64,000 nucleotides of DNA from Shewanella aestuarii (GCF_011765625.1 NZ_CP050313.1:2042501-2106500); one strand, 5' to 3'; numbered from the stretch's first letter, positions 11,383 through 21,594 are shown. Program-made: numbers and translations. The notes: generated from the sequence alone by a model not told the origin.

Positions 11383-11913
11383 TCACTCAACGCCAGTCAT
11401 CATGCGGGATTGCTGTCATGGTGATGTCATGAAACTGTCATCGAGACTAGATGAAAGTTTATTACATTTGTAAGTCTCCCCAACATAAAAACTAAAATTT
11501 TCTATTAATAAAGTACCAGATTGATTGACAGCAGCCTTTACGGTAAACGTAAATTCGCCACCTTTCGACACAGATAATGATGAACTAATGCCAACCCACA
11601 ATCAGATTTATCAGACCTTGCATAAGGTGAGAAAATTCGCTCAAAACAGCTTCATTCATAGCGGGCAATAAATTTGTGACACTGATGAGATAGGTATGTC
11701 ATCAAAGGATTTAGCCACATCCATAGCATCTTGACATTTATTACGCCTCAAAATGGCTATTGCTAAAGCTATGTCATGGAATGATTTAATCTTTTGCAAA
11801 CCGATGACTCATGTTTAATTGAACAAAATTTGTGATTAATGCTGAAATGTCGCGCACGATGCGCATTACATGAGCAATTAACAAGATTATTTCAATTTTT
11901 TTTATAACTCGAG

Positions 11914-11950
11914 TTGACTCATGCTACAGAGCGTTTTACTATGCGCTCCG
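11914..11950 (+). promoter_or_regulatory. Strong sigma-70 promoter of the tRNA-Asn array
   Basis: TTGACT (11914-11919) and TACTAT (11937-11942) have the ideal 17-bp spacing. They are followed by the GC-rich discriminator GCGCTCCG, typical of stable-RNA promoters under stringent (ppGpp) control. The first tRNA begins 34 nt after the -10 box. Confidence 0.8.
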
Positions 11951-11976
11951 TTCTCAGCAATACATTGCTAAACGAT

Positions 11977-12052
11977 TCCCCAGTAGTTCAGTCGGTAGAA
12001 CGGCGGACTGTTAATCCGTATGTCACTGGTTCAAGTCCAGTCTGGGGAGCCA
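11977..12052 (+). tRNA. tRNA-Asn (GUU), copy 1
   Basis: 76 nt including an encoded CCA. The acceptor arms TCCCCAG and CTGGGGA pair, the anticodon loop CTGTTAA carries GTT, and the T-loop GTTCAAGTC is standard. First of six identical copies, 34 nt downstream of the -10 element. Confidence 0.98.
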
Positions 12053-12084
12053 TAGCAAGGTTAAGTTGAAGCATTATTATATAT

Positions 12085-12160
12085 TCCCCAGTAGTTCAGT
12101 CGGTAGAACGGCGGACTGTTAATCCGTATGTCACTGGTTCAAGTCCAGTCTGGGGAGCCA
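12085..12160 (+). tRNA. tRNA-Asn (GUU), copy 2
   Basis: Same 76-nt sequence as copy 1, with the GTT anticodon and encoded CCA. The spacer from the previous copy is 32 nt. Confidence 0.98.
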
Positions 12161-12178
12161 TATAATAAATTTAAGTAT

Positions 12179-12254
12179 TCCCCAGTAGTTCAGTCGGTAG
12201 AACGGCGGACTGTTAATCCGTATGTCACTGGTTCAAGTCCAGTCTGGGGAGCCA
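12179..12254 (+). tRNA. tRNA-Asn (GUU), copy 3
   Basis: Same 76-nt sequence as copy 1. The spacer from copy 2 is 18 nt of AT-rich sequence. Confidence 0.98.
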
Positions 12255-12272
12255 CTTAACATTTTGATCAAT

Positions 12273-12348
12273 TCCCCAGTAGTTCAGTCGGTAGAACGGC
12301 GGACTGTTAATCCGTATGTCACTGGTTCAAGTCCAGTCTGGGGAGCCA
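12273..12348 (+). tRNA. tRNA-Asn (GUU), copy 4
   Basis: Same 76-nt sequence as copy 1. The spacer from copy 3 is 18 nt. Confidence 0.98.
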
Positions 12349-12378
12349 TCAAAACATGTATTAATATTTAGTATCGAT

Positions 12379-12454
12379 TCCCCAGTAGTTCAGTCGGTAG
12401 AACGGCGGACTGTTAATCCGTATGTCACTGGTTCAAGTCCAGTCTGGGGAGCCA
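12379..12454 (+). tRNA. tRNA-Asn (GUU), copy 5
   Basis: Same 76-nt sequence as copy 1. The spacer from copy 4 is 30 nt. Confidence 0.98.
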
Positions 12455-12484
12455 TCTAAATAGCTACAATTATAGTAGTTCGAT

Positions 12485-12560
12485 TCCCCAGTAGTTCAGT
12501 CGGTAGAACGGCGGACTGTTAATCCGTATGTCACTGGTTCAAGTCCAGTCTGGGGAGCCA
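12485..12560 (+). tRNA. tRNA-Asn (GUU), copy 6
   Basis: Same 76-nt sequence as copy 1. The spacer from copy 5 is 30 nt. No obvious intrinsic terminator follows it. Confidence 0.98.
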
Positions 12561-12869
12561 CAATCTCTCGTCACCCTATCTGGGTTATCTCTTTCATATA
12601 TCCAGCAAAAATTATTAAAACTGCTAAAATATAGTCAATTCGGCTAGTGATTTTTCAAGATATTATCTGTTAGGCTCCTTTAGAGTTTAAAATAGTGATT
12701 TTAATTAAAAATATTTTAGTTATTAATTTCGACCTATAACACAGCAAGCCGGATAATGACTATAATCAACGGATTTGAATCGACATTTTAGGATATGTAG
12801 TCGCAGCGCTCATATCCAACCGAGCAAGCTGAATTAATTGCATTTAAACCTTAATAAAATGGATATATT
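12561..12869. other. Intergenic region between tRNA-Asn array and GGDEF/EAL-like gene
   Basis: About 310 nt, AT-rich. No hairpin with a T-run, no further tRNA and no supported ORF. It must hold the promoter of the gene at 12870, but I cannot single out its elements. Confidence 0.5.
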
Positions 12870-14768
12870 ATGGGCTTATCAAAATCCTTTCAAATCATAC
12901 TCTTTGTTATATTTGGCTTATTATTATTTCAAATCTACACGATTGAAAACAATGAAGTGCAGATTCAAGGTGAAGCCGCTCGTAAACAATTTACTGAAGA
13001 TTTAGCACGGTATAGTCATTGGACAGGTGATGGTGAAGACCTTTTTAATACTCTGAGAAAACATTACTCATTTCAATTTTTCCAATATATTCACCAAACT
13101 GACAGTGAACATAATTTCTCTTATGGCTCTCTAGCAAGAAAACAACAAATTTTTGCCGACAAACTCTTCAACATCGATCTTGGCCATATTCAACAATTCC
13201 CAGAAGGACGTTTGCAAGTTCGCCTTGATGCCAGCTCAGTTATCAACACCAACTTTAAAGAACTCGAAACGGTAGCACGATTACTCATTGGGGCTTATTT
13301 ATTGTTGATGTTGATTTTCGCATTATTAATGGTGATGCACCGTCGTCGTATTAACTATGCCGCACAATATATAGACAATATCGGTACTCTATCTTTTCAG
13401 GCCATAGAAACATCAAGATTTAAAGGCTCATTAAAACCACTCGGAAAAGCCTTAGAAAACTGCCGTTCACAATTAAAACAAAATCTTGAAGTTATTCGTT
13501 TGGAGAATGATCAATTAACAAAAGCAGCTTTTCAAGATCCCATTACGCTATTTTCAACTCGTCAACGCTTCAATGCTTATTTGGAAAAAATTACCAACTC
13601 AGAAAAGCATCTTTTTGGTGTGCTTGTGGTAGTAAAAGCATCTGAGCTTGCCAACATCAATCAGCTTCATGGTCGGGCTGCCGGTGATGATTACCTATCA
13701 AATCTGGCAACTTGTATTCGCAAAGCAAGTCGTCAAGCTGGTCAAGTAGAAATATTTCGCGTATCCAGTGGCGATTTTGCCATTTTCATTGATGGTATCA
13801 CCTTAAAAGAAGGTGAAAAGTTTCTAGAAAAAATCAAAAACCAATTTGATGAATACACACAAATTAGTCAATTTGATTCGGCAGGACACATAGGTATGGT
13901 GCCCTATGAAACCAAAAGTGATCCTAGCACCTTAATGGCCATGGCGGATGCGGCGGTTAGTATCGCACAAACCCTTGGACCTAATCGTTACCACATGCTT
14001 GAAAAGTTCAATGGCAATGATAAATTTGGTGATGATCACTGGAAAGTGACAATTAATGACTTAATCAATCGTCGTAGTTTGAAGTTTTTCAATCAACCCA
14101 TTCAACCTTGTAATCACGATACCGAAGTTTACCGAGAGCTATTAGCGCGTTTTTACAATAGTGAAGGCAAACATTTACCCACATCCACAGTGATTGCGAT
14201 GTCAGAACGTCACGGCTTGAGTGTAGAGCTCGATAAAATGATTGTGATTAACACAATTAAATTACTCAGTGAAAACCCAACCTTACAAGGTGGTTTTGGC
14301 GTCAATATTAGTGCAACCTCCGCATTACAAGATGTGTTTGTTTTTTGGTTAAAAGATATTTTGTCTCATCACAAGCAAGTAGCCTCAAGACTCATATTTG
14401 AAATCAATGAAGCCGGTATGCAAGCCAATTTAGCGGCTAGCTATCAATTTGTATCTGAAGTACACAAAGTCGGCTCCAAAGTGGCGGTAGAGCGTTTCGG
14501 CCTTGGTTTCACTTCATTTAAATTTTTCCGTGAAGTTAGACCTGATTTCATCAAACTTGATAGTAGTTACAGCGATGCGATTGAGCAAGACAACAATAAT
14601 AAATTTTTTGTTAGAATGATTGTTGATATTGCAAGAAGGATTGGCATTCGAGTTATCGCCACGGGTGTTGAGCGCCAAGATGAAAAACTCACTCTTGAAA
14701 AGCTATTAGTCGATGGTTTACAAGGTTACTATATTGCTCAGCCAGAAGTTGTCACTGTCACTAAATAG
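12870..14768 (+). CDS. Membrane-anchored degenerate GGDEF/EAL protein
   Basis: 632 aa. A membrane span lies at residues about 6-24 (IILFVIFGLLLFQIYTI), then a periplasmic region of about 110 aa, a second span about 138-158 (LLIGAYLLLMLIFALLMVMH), a GGDEF-like domain about 215-375 and an EAL-like domain about 390-625. Catalytic signatures are lost. SSGDF replaces GGDEF, ELLARF stands where EALLR is expected, and VERFGLGFTSF replaces the metal-binding DDFGTGYSSL. It should therefore neither make nor cleave c-di-GMP. It more likely acts by binding, as CsrD/MshH-type proteins do in promoting CsrB RNA decay, though it is not clearly CsrD. It lies just upstream of rsxA but has its own terminator (14824). 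Confidence 0.85.
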   Translation: MGLSKSFQIILFVIFGLLLFQIYTIENNEVQIQGEAARKQFTEDLARYSHWTGDGEDLFNTLRKHYSFQFFQYIHQTDSEHNFSYGSLARKQQIFADKLFNIDLGHIQQFPEGRLQVRLDASSVINTNFKELETVARLLIGAYLLLMLIFALLMVMHRRRINYAAQYIDNIGTLSFQAIETSRFKGSLKPLGKALENCRSQLKQNLEVIRLENDQLTKAAFQDPITLFSTRQRFNAYLEKITNSEKHLFGVLVVVKASELANINQLHGRAAGDDYLSNLATCIRKASRQAGQVEIFRVSSGDFAIFIDGITLKEGEKFLEKIKNQFDEYTQISQFDSAGHIGMVPYETKSDPSTLMAMADAAVSIAQTLGPNRYHMLEKFNGNDKFGDDHWKVTINDLINRRSLKFFNQPIQPCNHDTEVYRELLARFYNSEGKHLPTSTVIAMSERHGLSVELDKMIVINTIKLLSENPTLQGGFGVNISATSALQDVFVFWLKDILSHHKQVASRLIFEINEAGMQANLAASYQFVSEVHKVGSKVAVERFGLGFTSFKFFREVRPDFIKLDSSYSDAIEQDNNNKFFVRMIVDIARRIGIRVIATGVERQDEKLTLEKLLVDGLQGYYIAQPEVVTVTK

Positions 14769-14823
14769 TCAATTTGAGCTGTGCTTATAGGTTAATGGCA
14801 AACTAATTGAACAAAAAACTTAC

Positions 14824-14857
14824 AAGGTTAACGATAATCTCGTTAACCTTATTTTTT
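14824..14857 (+). terminator. Intrinsic terminator after the GGDEF/EAL-like gene
   Basis: The perfect 11-bp arms AAGGTTAACGA and TCGTTAACCTT enclose a TAATC loop and are followed by ATTTTTT. This separates the upstream gene from the rsx operon. Confidence 0.92.
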
Positions 14858-14922
14858 ATCCGTTGTTTCTGGGTCGCAAAACTTAGATAATAAGCAATTA
14901 TTTAAGTAACCTATTTAACAAA

Positions 14923-15501
14923 ATGACAGACTATCTATTATTACTGATTGGTACTGTACTGGTTAATAACTTTGTATTGGTCAAATTTCTAGGCTTGTGC
15001 CCTTTTATGGGTGTTTCGAGTAAATTGGCTTCGGCTATTGGTATGTCCATGGCTACTACCTTTGTATTGACCTTAGCCTCAATACTGAGCTATTTAACCA
15101 ATGAGTTTATCTTGCAGCCATTTGAATTAACTTATTTACGAACAATGAGTTTTATTCTAGTGATTGCAGTAGTTGTGCAGTTCACTGAAATGCTCGTTCA
15201 AAAAACCAGTGCTGCTTTACATCGTGCATTAGGTATTTACCTGCCTTTAATTACCACCAACTGCGCAGTATTAGGTGTGGCATTACTTAACGTGAATGAA
15301 GACCATAATTTCATCGAATCTGCCGTTTATGGTTTTGGTGCTGCTGTAGGTTTCTCATTGGTGCTTATTTTATTCTCAGCTATGCGTGAAAGACTTGCGG
15401 CGGCTGATGTACCAGTTCCATTTAAAGGGGGAGCGATTGCCATGATCACCGCAGGCTTGATGTCTTTAGCCTTTATGGGCTTTGCGGGGCTAGTGAAATA
15501 A
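14923..15501 (+). CDS. rsxA: Electron transport complex subunit RsxA/RnfA
   Basis: Integral membrane subunit of the Rsx (Rnf-type) complex, which moves electrons between NADH and ferredoxin-like carriers, coupled to ion movement, and keeps SoxR reduced in enterics. 192 aa with about six hydrophobic spans. The N-terminal half ([18 protein letters not shown]) resembles the paralogous RsxE, and the [15 protein letters not shown] motif contains the conserved Cys. First gene of rsxABCDGE-nth. Its stop overlaps the rsxB start by one base. Confidence 0.97.
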   Translation: MTDYLLLLIGTVLVNNFVLVKFLGLCPFMGVSSKLASAIGMSMATTFVLTLASILSYLTNEFILQPFELTYLRTMSFILVIAVVVQFTEMLVQKTSAALHRALGIYLPLITTNCAVLGVALLNVNEDHNFIESAVYGFGAAVGFSLVLILFSAMRERLAAADVPVPFKGGAIAMITAGLMSLAFMGFAGLVK

Positions 15502-16085
15502 TGATGTCTAGTATTGCTATTGCGGTTGCCATCTTAACTATTCTTGCAGTTATTTTTGGTATTATTTTAGGATTTGCTGCCGACAAATTTAAAGTTGAAG
15601 GCAATCCAATCATAGATCAAGTTGAGGCATTACTGCCACAAACTCAGTGTGGACAATGCGGTTACCCCGGCTGTCGTCCCTATGCTGAAGCAATTGCCAA
15701 TGGCGATAAAGTTAATAAATGCCCGCCAGGTGGCACTGCGACAATGGAAAAATTGGCAGAATTGATGGGGGTTGATCCTGAACCATTGAATGCAGAAGTC
15801 CAAGATACTGTAAAAAAAGTGGCTTATATCAGAGAAGAAGAATGCATTGGTTGCACCAAATGCATCCAAGCTTGTCCGGTAGACGCCATTGTCGGTGCGG
15901 GCAAACTCATGCATACCGTTATCACTAAAGACTGCACCGGATGTGATTTGTGTGTTGAACCCTGCCCTGTAGATTGTATTGATATGCTGCCCGTTGAAAC
16001 CACGTTAAAAAATTGGAATTGGAAACTAAATGCCATTCCAGTCAATGTTGTGACTTCCGCTAGCCAAGAGGAAAAGCCGTGCTAA
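15501..16085 (+). CDS. rsxB: Rsx/Rnf complex iron-sulfur subunit RsxB
   Basis: A membrane-tethered ferredoxin-like subunit that relays electrons. 194 aa. An N-terminal hydrophobic helix precedes a 4Fe-4S domain (CGQCGYPGC with a following Cys) and two bacterial-ferredoxin motifs, [16 protein letters not shown] and [16 protein letters not shown], each of which can ligate a 4Fe-4S cluster. The start is ATG ATG at 15501/15504, and either is possible. The first overlaps the rsxA stop. The 3' end overlaps rsxC by 7 nt. Confidence 0.97.
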   Translation: MMSSIAIAVAILTILAVIFGIILGFAADKFKVEGNPIIDQVEALLPQTQCGQCGYPGCRPYAEAIANGDKVNKCPPGGTATMEKLAELMGVDPEPLNAEVQDTVKKVAYIREEECIGCTKCIQACPVDAIVGAGKLMHTVITKDCTGCDLCVEPCPVDCIDMLPVETTLKNWNWKLNAIPVNVVTSASQEEKPC

Positions 16086-18487
16086 CTTTATTAGAACAAT
16101 TAGATAAAGGAACGCTTTGGCAATCACCCGGTGGCATTCACCCTCCAGAGCTCAAACAATATTCAAATCAACAGCCTATTGCGCGCTTACCACTTGCACA
16201 GCAGTTTATCGTGCCTGTACCGCAAGTCGGAGAACAAGCTCGGTTACTGGTTACAGTTGGTCAACATGTGCTTAAAGGCCAAGTATTAACAGAAGGTAGT
16301 GGTTTTCTTTATCTACCTGTACATGCACCCACATCAGGCAAAATTATTGCCATTGAGGAAGTTGCTAGTAATCACCCTTCAGGCCTGCCGCAATTAAGTT
16401 GTATTGTTGAAGCCGATGGCCAAGATTTATGGTGCCCATTAGCAAGTGACGAGCTATCGTCTTTATCAACATCACAAATAATCGCCAAAATTAAAGCTGC
16501 AGGTATAGCCGGAATGGGCGGCGCCGCCTTTCCAAGCCATATAAAATTAAACACCGCTAGTGAGATTAATTTAGTTATTATCAATGGGGTTGAATGTGAG
16601 CCTTATATCACCTCAGATGATCGTTTAATGCGAGATCATAGCCTTGAAATAACAAACGGCATTGAAATTATTCATCAAATTTTAAACCCCGAACGCATCA
16701 TTATTGCCATAGAAGACAATAAACCAGAAGCCGCTAAGGCGATGGAAAAGGCAATCAAAACCAACTCTAAATTAGCAAGTATTGCTCGGGTGACGGTTAT
16801 TCCAACTAAATACCCATCGGGTGGTGAAAAACAATTAATCCAAATTATCACAGGTAAAGAAGTCCCCAGCGGTAGCCTGCCATCACAGCTGGGCATTGTG
16901 GTTCACAATGTGGGGACGGCATACGCGATTCAAGATGCTGTTATTAATGGAAAACCACTTATAGAAAGGGTTGTGACCTTAACGGGTAATCAAATTAAAC
17001 AGCCCGGCAATTATTGGTTACCCATTGGTACACCAATATCCGCAGCGCTTCAGCAGGTATGTTTTGAAGCAAAAGACCAGCATAAGGTTATTGTTGGTGG
17101 CCCTATGATGGGATATGCGATAACACAACTTGATGTACCAATATTAAAAGGTACTAACTGTATATTAGCGCCTTCTGCTGACGAAATCGGTCCAGATGCA
17201 ATAGAAAAATCCTGTATTCGCTGCGGTGAATGTGCCGTTGCCTGCCCGGCATTATTATTACCACAACAATTATTTTGGCACTCAAAAGCTCAAGAATATG
17301 ATAAAGCAGCCAGTTTTAACCTTAAAGATTGTATCGAATGCGGCTGTTGCAGCTACGTTTGTCCCAGTGATATTCCATTAGTTGAGTATTATCGGGTTGC
17401 TAAGTCTGCTTTACGTATTGAAGCAGAGGAAAAAATACAAGCAGAAAAAGCGAAACAGCGATTTGAAGCAAGATTAAAACGTCTTGAAGATGAAAAGCTA
17501 GCTCGTGAAGCGAAAGCGAAAGAAGCAGCTGCCAAACGCCAAGCTAATATGAAAACCACTGATAAAGACGCAGTAGCTGCCGCTATGGCGAGAATTGCAG
17601 CCAAAAAAGCAGCTGCACAAGCGAGTTCAAACACACCATCTAATGTGACAGAACCAGTATCTTCAGATAATAGTTCAGTAATTGATAAAAAATCTGCAGT
17701 CAGTGCAGCAATTGCACGAGCTAAAGCCAAGAAGGCGGCGCAAGCTCAACAATCCTATTCAAGTGTTGAAACCGCGAACGATGTTAGTATTCAGTCCAAA
17801 CATATCACAGCATCTGATAATACAGATGTCACTGAACATTTAAGCAACACAGCCAGTTTACAACAAGATAAAATTGCTGCAGCGGTAGCGAGAGCTAAGG
17901 CAAAAAAAGCCGCTTTAGCGGCTAAGCAAGCTTTAAGTAATGAGTCTGAGTCTATCGCACAAACAGCAACGAAAGATACTAACAAAGAAAGTCATCCATT
18001 AGCAGTGAATAACACATTGGCCAATGAAAGCGTCATCAGTCAGAATGATCTTAAAAAGCAACGAGTTGCTGCTGCAATAGCCAAAGCAAAAGCTAAAAAA
18101 GCGTTAGAAAATCAGGAACAAACTTCTCCTCAAGATAGCGATATCTTGGTTAGTTCAGTACCTAAGCAAGCAGATAAACAGCTTGACTCTAAAACTAACA
18201 ATACGACTGAAATCGATGCCAAAAAGGCAAAAATAGCTGCGGCTGTCGCCAAAGCGAAGGCCAAAAAAGCACAACAAAAAAATGATACTGAACAGAAAGA
18301 AACACCAAATAATCCACCGGAAACAGTATCAGAGTTCAATACCGACACAATGCCTGAGTCAGTTGAGCTAGAGGCTCCTCTTGCACCTAAGACAGCAGAG
18401 CAGATGGAAAAAAAAGCAAAAATTGCAGCCGCTGTAGCAAAAGCTAAAGCTAAAAAATTGGCACAACAATTAAGTAAAGAGGATTAA
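16079..18487 (+). CDS. rsxC: Rsx/Rnf complex subunit RsxC with long lysine-alanine repeat tail
   Basis: The peripheral NADH-dehydrogenase-like subunit (NADH and FMN binding, two 4Fe-4S clusters). 802 aa from a GTG start at 16079 with GAGGAAA just upstream, overlapping rsxB. Residues about 1-450 form the conserved core, with the flavin/NADH region ([25 protein letters not shown]) and the cluster motifs [12 protein letters not shown] and [12 protein letters not shown]. From about 450 on lies a low-complexity charged tail with six copies of an (A/V)AAA-A(R/K)AKAKKA-like unit near residues 497, 539, 597, 662, 718 and 780. Tails of this kind are known in gammaproteobacterial RsxC and vary in length. 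Their role is unclear. Confidence 0.96.
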   Translation: MLTLLEQLDKGTLWQSPGGIHPPELKQYSNQQPIARLPLAQQFIVPVPQVGEQARLLVTVGQHVLKGQVLTEGSGFLYLPVHAPTSGKIIAIEEVASNHPSGLPQLSCIVEADGQDLWCPLASDELSSLSTSQIIAKIKAAGIAGMGGAAFPSHIKLNTASEINLVIINGVECEPYITSDDRLMRDHSLEITNGIEIIHQILNPERIIIAIEDNKPEAAKAMEKAIKTNSKLASIARVTVIPTKYPSGGEKQLIQIITGKEVPSGSLPSQLGIVVHNVGTAYAIQDAVINGKPLIERVVTLTGNQIKQPGNYWLPIGTPISAALQQVCFEAKDQHKVIVGGPMMGYAITQLDVPILKGTNCILAPSADEIGPDAIEKSCIRCGECAVACPALLLPQQLFWHSKAQEYDKAASFNLKDCIECGCCSYVCPSDIPLVEYYRVAKSALRIEAEEKIQAEKAKQRFEARLKRLEDEKLAREAKAKEAAAKRQANMKTTDKDAVAAAMARIAAKKAAAQASSNTPSNVTEPVSSDNSSVIDKKSAVSAAIARAKAKKAAQAQQSYSSVETANDVSIQSKHITASDNTDVTEHLSNTASLQQDKIAAAVARAKAKKAALAAKQALSNESESIAQTATKDTNKESHPLAVNNTLANESVISQNDLKKQRVAAAIAKAKAKKALENQEQTSPQDSDILVSSVPKQADKQLDSKTNNTTEIDAKKAKIAAAVAKAKAKKAQQKNDTEQKETPNNPPETVSEFNTDTMPESVELEAPLAPKTAEQMEKKAKIAAAVAKAKAKKLAQQLSKED

Positions 18488-18489
18488 TA

Positions 18490-19541
18490 ATGGCATTTAA
18501 AATTGCCTCATCACCACATGTAAGCGCTACATTGCAAACATCCACAGTGATGCAACGAGTCGCTTTGTGTTTAATCCCCGGCATTGTGGTGCAAAGTTAC
18601 TTTTTTGGTTTAGGGACACTAATTCAATTAGTTATTGCCATTGCAACAGCATACTTAGCCGAATCTGCATTCCTATATCTACGCAAAAGACCGGTAAAAG
18701 CGACATTAGCCGATAACAGCGCTTTAGTCACAGCGGCTTTATTGGCCGTTGCCATCCCCCCTTAGCCCCTTGGTGGTTAATTGTAATTGGCACCTTATTT
18801 GCCATTATCATTGTCAAACATTTATATGGTGGACTAGGAAACAACCTCTTTAATCCTGCAATGGCTGCTTATGTTTTATTATTAATTTCATTTCCCGTTC
18901 AAATGACCGATTGGGTAGCGCCAGCAGTTGTTGCCCAGCACCCCGTTGAGTTAATGTCAGCGATACACGCTATTTTACAATTACCAAGTGATAACCTTAG
19001 TCAATGGCATAAATTAGCCATTGATGGCACAACGATGGCTACACCACTTGATACTTTAAAAACAGATTTATCAATGGGTTTAACCACAACCGAAAGTTTA
19101 AACAAGCCGATATTTTCTGGCTTTGGCGGCATAGGCTGGTTTTGGGTAAACTTTGCTTACCTTATCGGTGGACTTGCCCTTTTGAAGTTAAAAGTTATCC
19201 GTTGGCATATCAGTAGCGGCATTTTATTAGCCTTATTTATCTGCTCATCTGCCGGTTTTATCATGAGCCCAGATACCCATATAAGCCCTTTAATGCATTT
19301 ATTTTCAGGCGGCACCATGTTAGCGGCATTTTTTATTGCCACCGATCCGGTTACCGCAGCCACAAGCCCAAAAGGTCGATTACTTTTTGGCGCTATGATT
19401 GGCGTACTGATATATGTCATTCGCACCTATGGCGGTTACCCTGATGCAGTCGCCTTTGCTGTTTTACTTGCCAACATGTGCGCACCATTTATTGATCATT
19501 ATGTACGCCCGCGTACCTATGGCCACAGGTCTGGGAGCTAA
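18490..19541 (+). pseudogene. rsxD: rsxD, interrupted by a one-base frame loss
   Basis: The flavinylated membrane subunit of the Rsx complex. The first frame (18490-18765) encodes the normal N-terminus up to LAVAIPP and then hits TAG. The continuation, expected as [11 protein letters not shown], is read from the next bases in the -1 frame and runs without interruption to 19541. The break is at a run of six C (18756-18761), and one more C would restore a 350-aa protein of normal length. The second part carries the [17 protein letters not shown] region, corresponding to the covalent FMN-threonine site (SGAT in relatives). All neighbours are intact. A sequencing or assembly error, a recent mutation, or frameshifting at CCCCCCT are all possible. 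Confidence 0.9.
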
Positions 19542-19547
19542 TGTGCT

Positions 19548-20189
19548 TTGAAAACTGAAAATTTAATGTTGAAGAACGGTGCTTTACTTGGTTTATTCGC
19601 CTTGCTGTGTACAGGTTTAGTGGCTATTGTGAATGGTTTGACTAAAGATACCATTGCCCAGCAAGAATTAGCCGAGTTAACCCAAACGCTTACCCAAGTT
19701 ATTCCCATGCAATATCAGGATAATTTACTCGTTGATAATTGCGTAGCCATCAATTCGCCCACGTTACTGGGCAGTAAGGATGATTTGTCAGCATATATTG
19801 CAATTAAAGATGGCGCACCAAAGGCTATTGCCATCCAGATGATCGCACCTGATGGATATAACGGCGAGATCAAGTTAATTATGGGTGTTGATAACCACAA
19901 CCAAGTGTTAGGTATACGAACATTATCCCATCAAGAAACCCCTGGCTTAGGTGATAAAATTGATCTTAGAAAATCAGACTGGGTACTATCTTTTACCAAT
20001 AAAGTTTGGCAAAAAAACAATCAAGCGTGGCATGTAAAAAAGGATGGCGGTGAGTTTGATCAATTTACCGGAGCTACTATTACGCCTAGAGCCTATGTCA
20101 AAGCCATTCGTAATGGCTTAGTGTTTATTGACCAAAACCGCAAAGATTTATACCAAGGCGGTCGTCAGTGTGGAGTCCCTCATGAGTAA
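19548..20189 (+). CDS. rsxG: Electron transport complex subunit RsxG/RnfG
   Basis: A single-span protein exposed to the periplasm that carries covalently bound FMN. 213 aa from a TTG start at 19548, with GGGAG about 10 nt upstream. An in-frame ATG at 19566 matches the E. coli N-terminus better but has no ribosome site. A hydrophobic helix near residues 10-30 precedes the FMN-binding domain. [18 protein letters not shown] and [17 protein letters not shown] contain the flavinylation signature (the Thr in GATIT). The 3' end overlaps rsxE by 8 nt. Confidence 0.95.
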   Translation: MKTENLMLKNGALLGLFALLCTGLVAIVNGLTKDTIAQQELAELTQTLTQVIPMQYQDNLLVDNCVAINSPTLLGSKDDLSAYIAIKDGAPKAIAIQMIAPDGYNGEIKLIMGVDNHNQVLGIRTLSHQETPGLGDKIDLRKSDWVLSFTNKVWQKNNQAWHVKKDGGEFDQFTGATITPRAYVKAIRNGLVFIDQNRKDLYQGGRQCGVPHE

Positions 20190-20877
20190 ATATCAAGAGC
20201 TTGCTAAACAAGGTTTGTGGTCAAATAATCCTGGTTTAGTGCAATTGCTTGGCCTTTGTCCCTTGTTGGCTGTGACCGCCACCATCACTAATGCCTTAGG
20301 CTTAGGTTTAGCCACCTTGGTTGTGTTAGTGGGTTCAAATGTGATGGTGTCTTTGGTTCGCGAGTTTGTGCCTAAAGAGATCAGAATTCCGGTATTTGTC
20401 ATGATTATTGCAGCCCTAGTAACCTGCGTACAATTGCTGGTTAATGCTTATGCCTATGGATTGTATTTATCTTTGGGGATTTTCTTACCCTTAATTGTCA
20501 CCAACTGCGTCATCATAGGTCGTGCAGAAGCATTTGCATCCCGCAATACCCTTGCCCACTCAGCATTTGATGGGTTAATGATGGGGTTAGGTTTTACTGC
20601 GGTGTTAATTGTATTAGGGGCAACTCGCGAAATATTAGGTCAAGGAAGCTTATTTGATGGTGCAGATTTATTACTTGGTGATTGGGCCAAATCACTGACA
20701 ATTCAAATCTGGCAAGTAGACAGTCCATTTTTGCTTGCGATGCTGCCTCCTGGTGCCTTTATCGCGATGGGATTACTGATAGCATTAAAAAATGTTATCG
20801 ATAGCCAAATAGCTCAACGTCAACCTAAAGCAGAAATGGTAGCTGTAACGCGTGCCCGCATTACCAAGGTTAGTTAG
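20182..20877 (+). CDS. rsxE: Electron transport complex subunit RsxE/RnfE
   Basis: Integral membrane subunit paralogous to RsxA. 231 aa from the ATG at 20182, with GGAG 8 nt upstream. The frame opens earlier at 20128, but [21 protein letters not shown] is the family N-terminus and the length then equals E. coli RsxE. About six hydrophobic spans. The [20 protein letters not shown] motif includes the conserved Cys. Overlaps rsxG and is followed after 5 nt by nth. Confidence 0.97.
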   Translation: MSKYQELAKQGLWSNNPGLVQLLGLCPLLAVTATITNALGLGLATLVVLVGSNVMVSLVREFVPKEIRIPVFVMIIAALVTCVQLLVNAYAYGLYLSLGIFLPLIVTNCVIIGRAEAFASRNTLAHSAFDGLMMGLGFTAVLIVLGATREILGQGSLFDGADLLLGDWAKSLTIQIWQVDSPFLLAMLPPGAFIAMGLLIALKNVIDSQIAQRQPKAEMVAVTRARITKVS

Positions 20878-20882
20878 TTCAG

Positions 20883-21524
20883 ATGAATAAAGATAAGCGT
20901 ATACAAATTCTACAAAGACTTAGAGACAATAATCCAAAACCTGAAACCGAGCTAAATTTTAGCTCGCCTTTTGAACTGCTGGTAGCGGTTACGTTGTCAG
21001 CACAGGCCACTGACGTTAGTGTTAATAAAGCCACAGACAAATTATTTCCCGTAGCCAATACTTCACAAGCAATTTACGATCTCGGGGTTGATGGATTAAA
21101 ACAATATATTAAGACCATCGGCCTTTATAACAACAAAGCCATTAACGTAATTAAAGCATGTAAGATGTTGATTGATCTTCACGAAGGTCAAGTGCCTGAA
21201 AACCGTGAAGCACTAGAAGCACTTCCTGGTGTCGGCAGAAAAACCGCCAATGTAGTACTAAATACAGCCTTTGGCTGGCCAACAATCGCAGTTGATACTC
21301 ATATATACCGTATGGCGAATCGAACCAAATTTGCTACGGGTAAAAATGTTGATCAAGTAGAAGAAAAAATGCTTAAAGTTGTACCGGCTGAATTTAAAGT
21401 CGATGTACACCATTGGTTTATTTTACATGGCCGCTATACCTGCATCGCAAGAAAACCAAGATGTGGAAGTTGCATTATTGAAGACTTATGTGAGTACTCA
21501 GATAAAGTCTACCCAGAAGAATAG
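20883..21524 (+). CDS. nth: Endonuclease III (DNA glycosylase/AP lyase) Nth
   Basis: Excises oxidised pyrimidines and nicks the abasic site. 213 aa. The helix-hairpin-helix is LPGVGRKTANVV with catalytic Lys120, the catalytic Asp138 lies in VDTHIYR, and the 4Fe-4S cluster is ligated by Cys187, Cys194, Cys197 and Cys203 (C-x6-C-x2-C-x5-C). All are at the E. coli positions. Last gene of the rsx operon, an association common in gammaproteobacteria, followed by a terminator at 21551. Confidence 0.98.
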   Translation: MNKDKRIQILQRLRDNNPKPETELNFSSPFELLVAVTLSAQATDVSVNKATDKLFPVANTSQAIYDLGVDGLKQYIKTIGLYNNKAINVIKACKMLIDLHEGQVPENREALEALPGVGRKTANVVLNTAFGWPTIAVDTHIYRMANRTKFATGKNVDQVEEKMLKVVPAEFKVDVHHWFILHGRYTCIARKPRCGSCIIEDLCEYSDKVYPEE

Positions 21525-21550
21525 TGGCTTGTGTTAATCACCCAAAATAC

Positions 21551-21575
21551 AAAAAGCCGCTCAATGCGGCTTTTT
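21551..21575. terminator. Terminator shared by nth and the YnhF-like gene
   Basis: AAAAAGCCGC and GCGGCTTTTT flank a TCAAT loop, with A- and T-runs on the two sides, so it works for both converging transcripts. Confidence 0.92.
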
Positions 21576-21594
21576 ACTTTTAGAGCTATGTTTA

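Larger units (their letters stand above)
10969..11976. other. 1-kb gene-poor region upstream of the tRNA-Asn array
   Basis: No convincing protein gene. It contains the uvrB upstream region, the DnaA-box palindrome at 11358-11382 and the tRNA promoter at 11914-11942. A 61-codon open frame on the minus strand (11416-11601) has a plausible-looking composition but no recognisable family and no clear ribosome site, so it is not called. The rest is AT-rich. Confidence 0.6.

Noticed and set aside
11416..11601. 61-codon minus-strand frame in the tRNA upstream region
   Set aside because: No recognisable family, weak start context and isolated position; chance frame cannot be excluded.
17389..18348. 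Several minus-strand frames opposite the rsxC tail
   Set aside because: They mirror the alanine/lysine repeats of RsxC and have no start signals; shadows.
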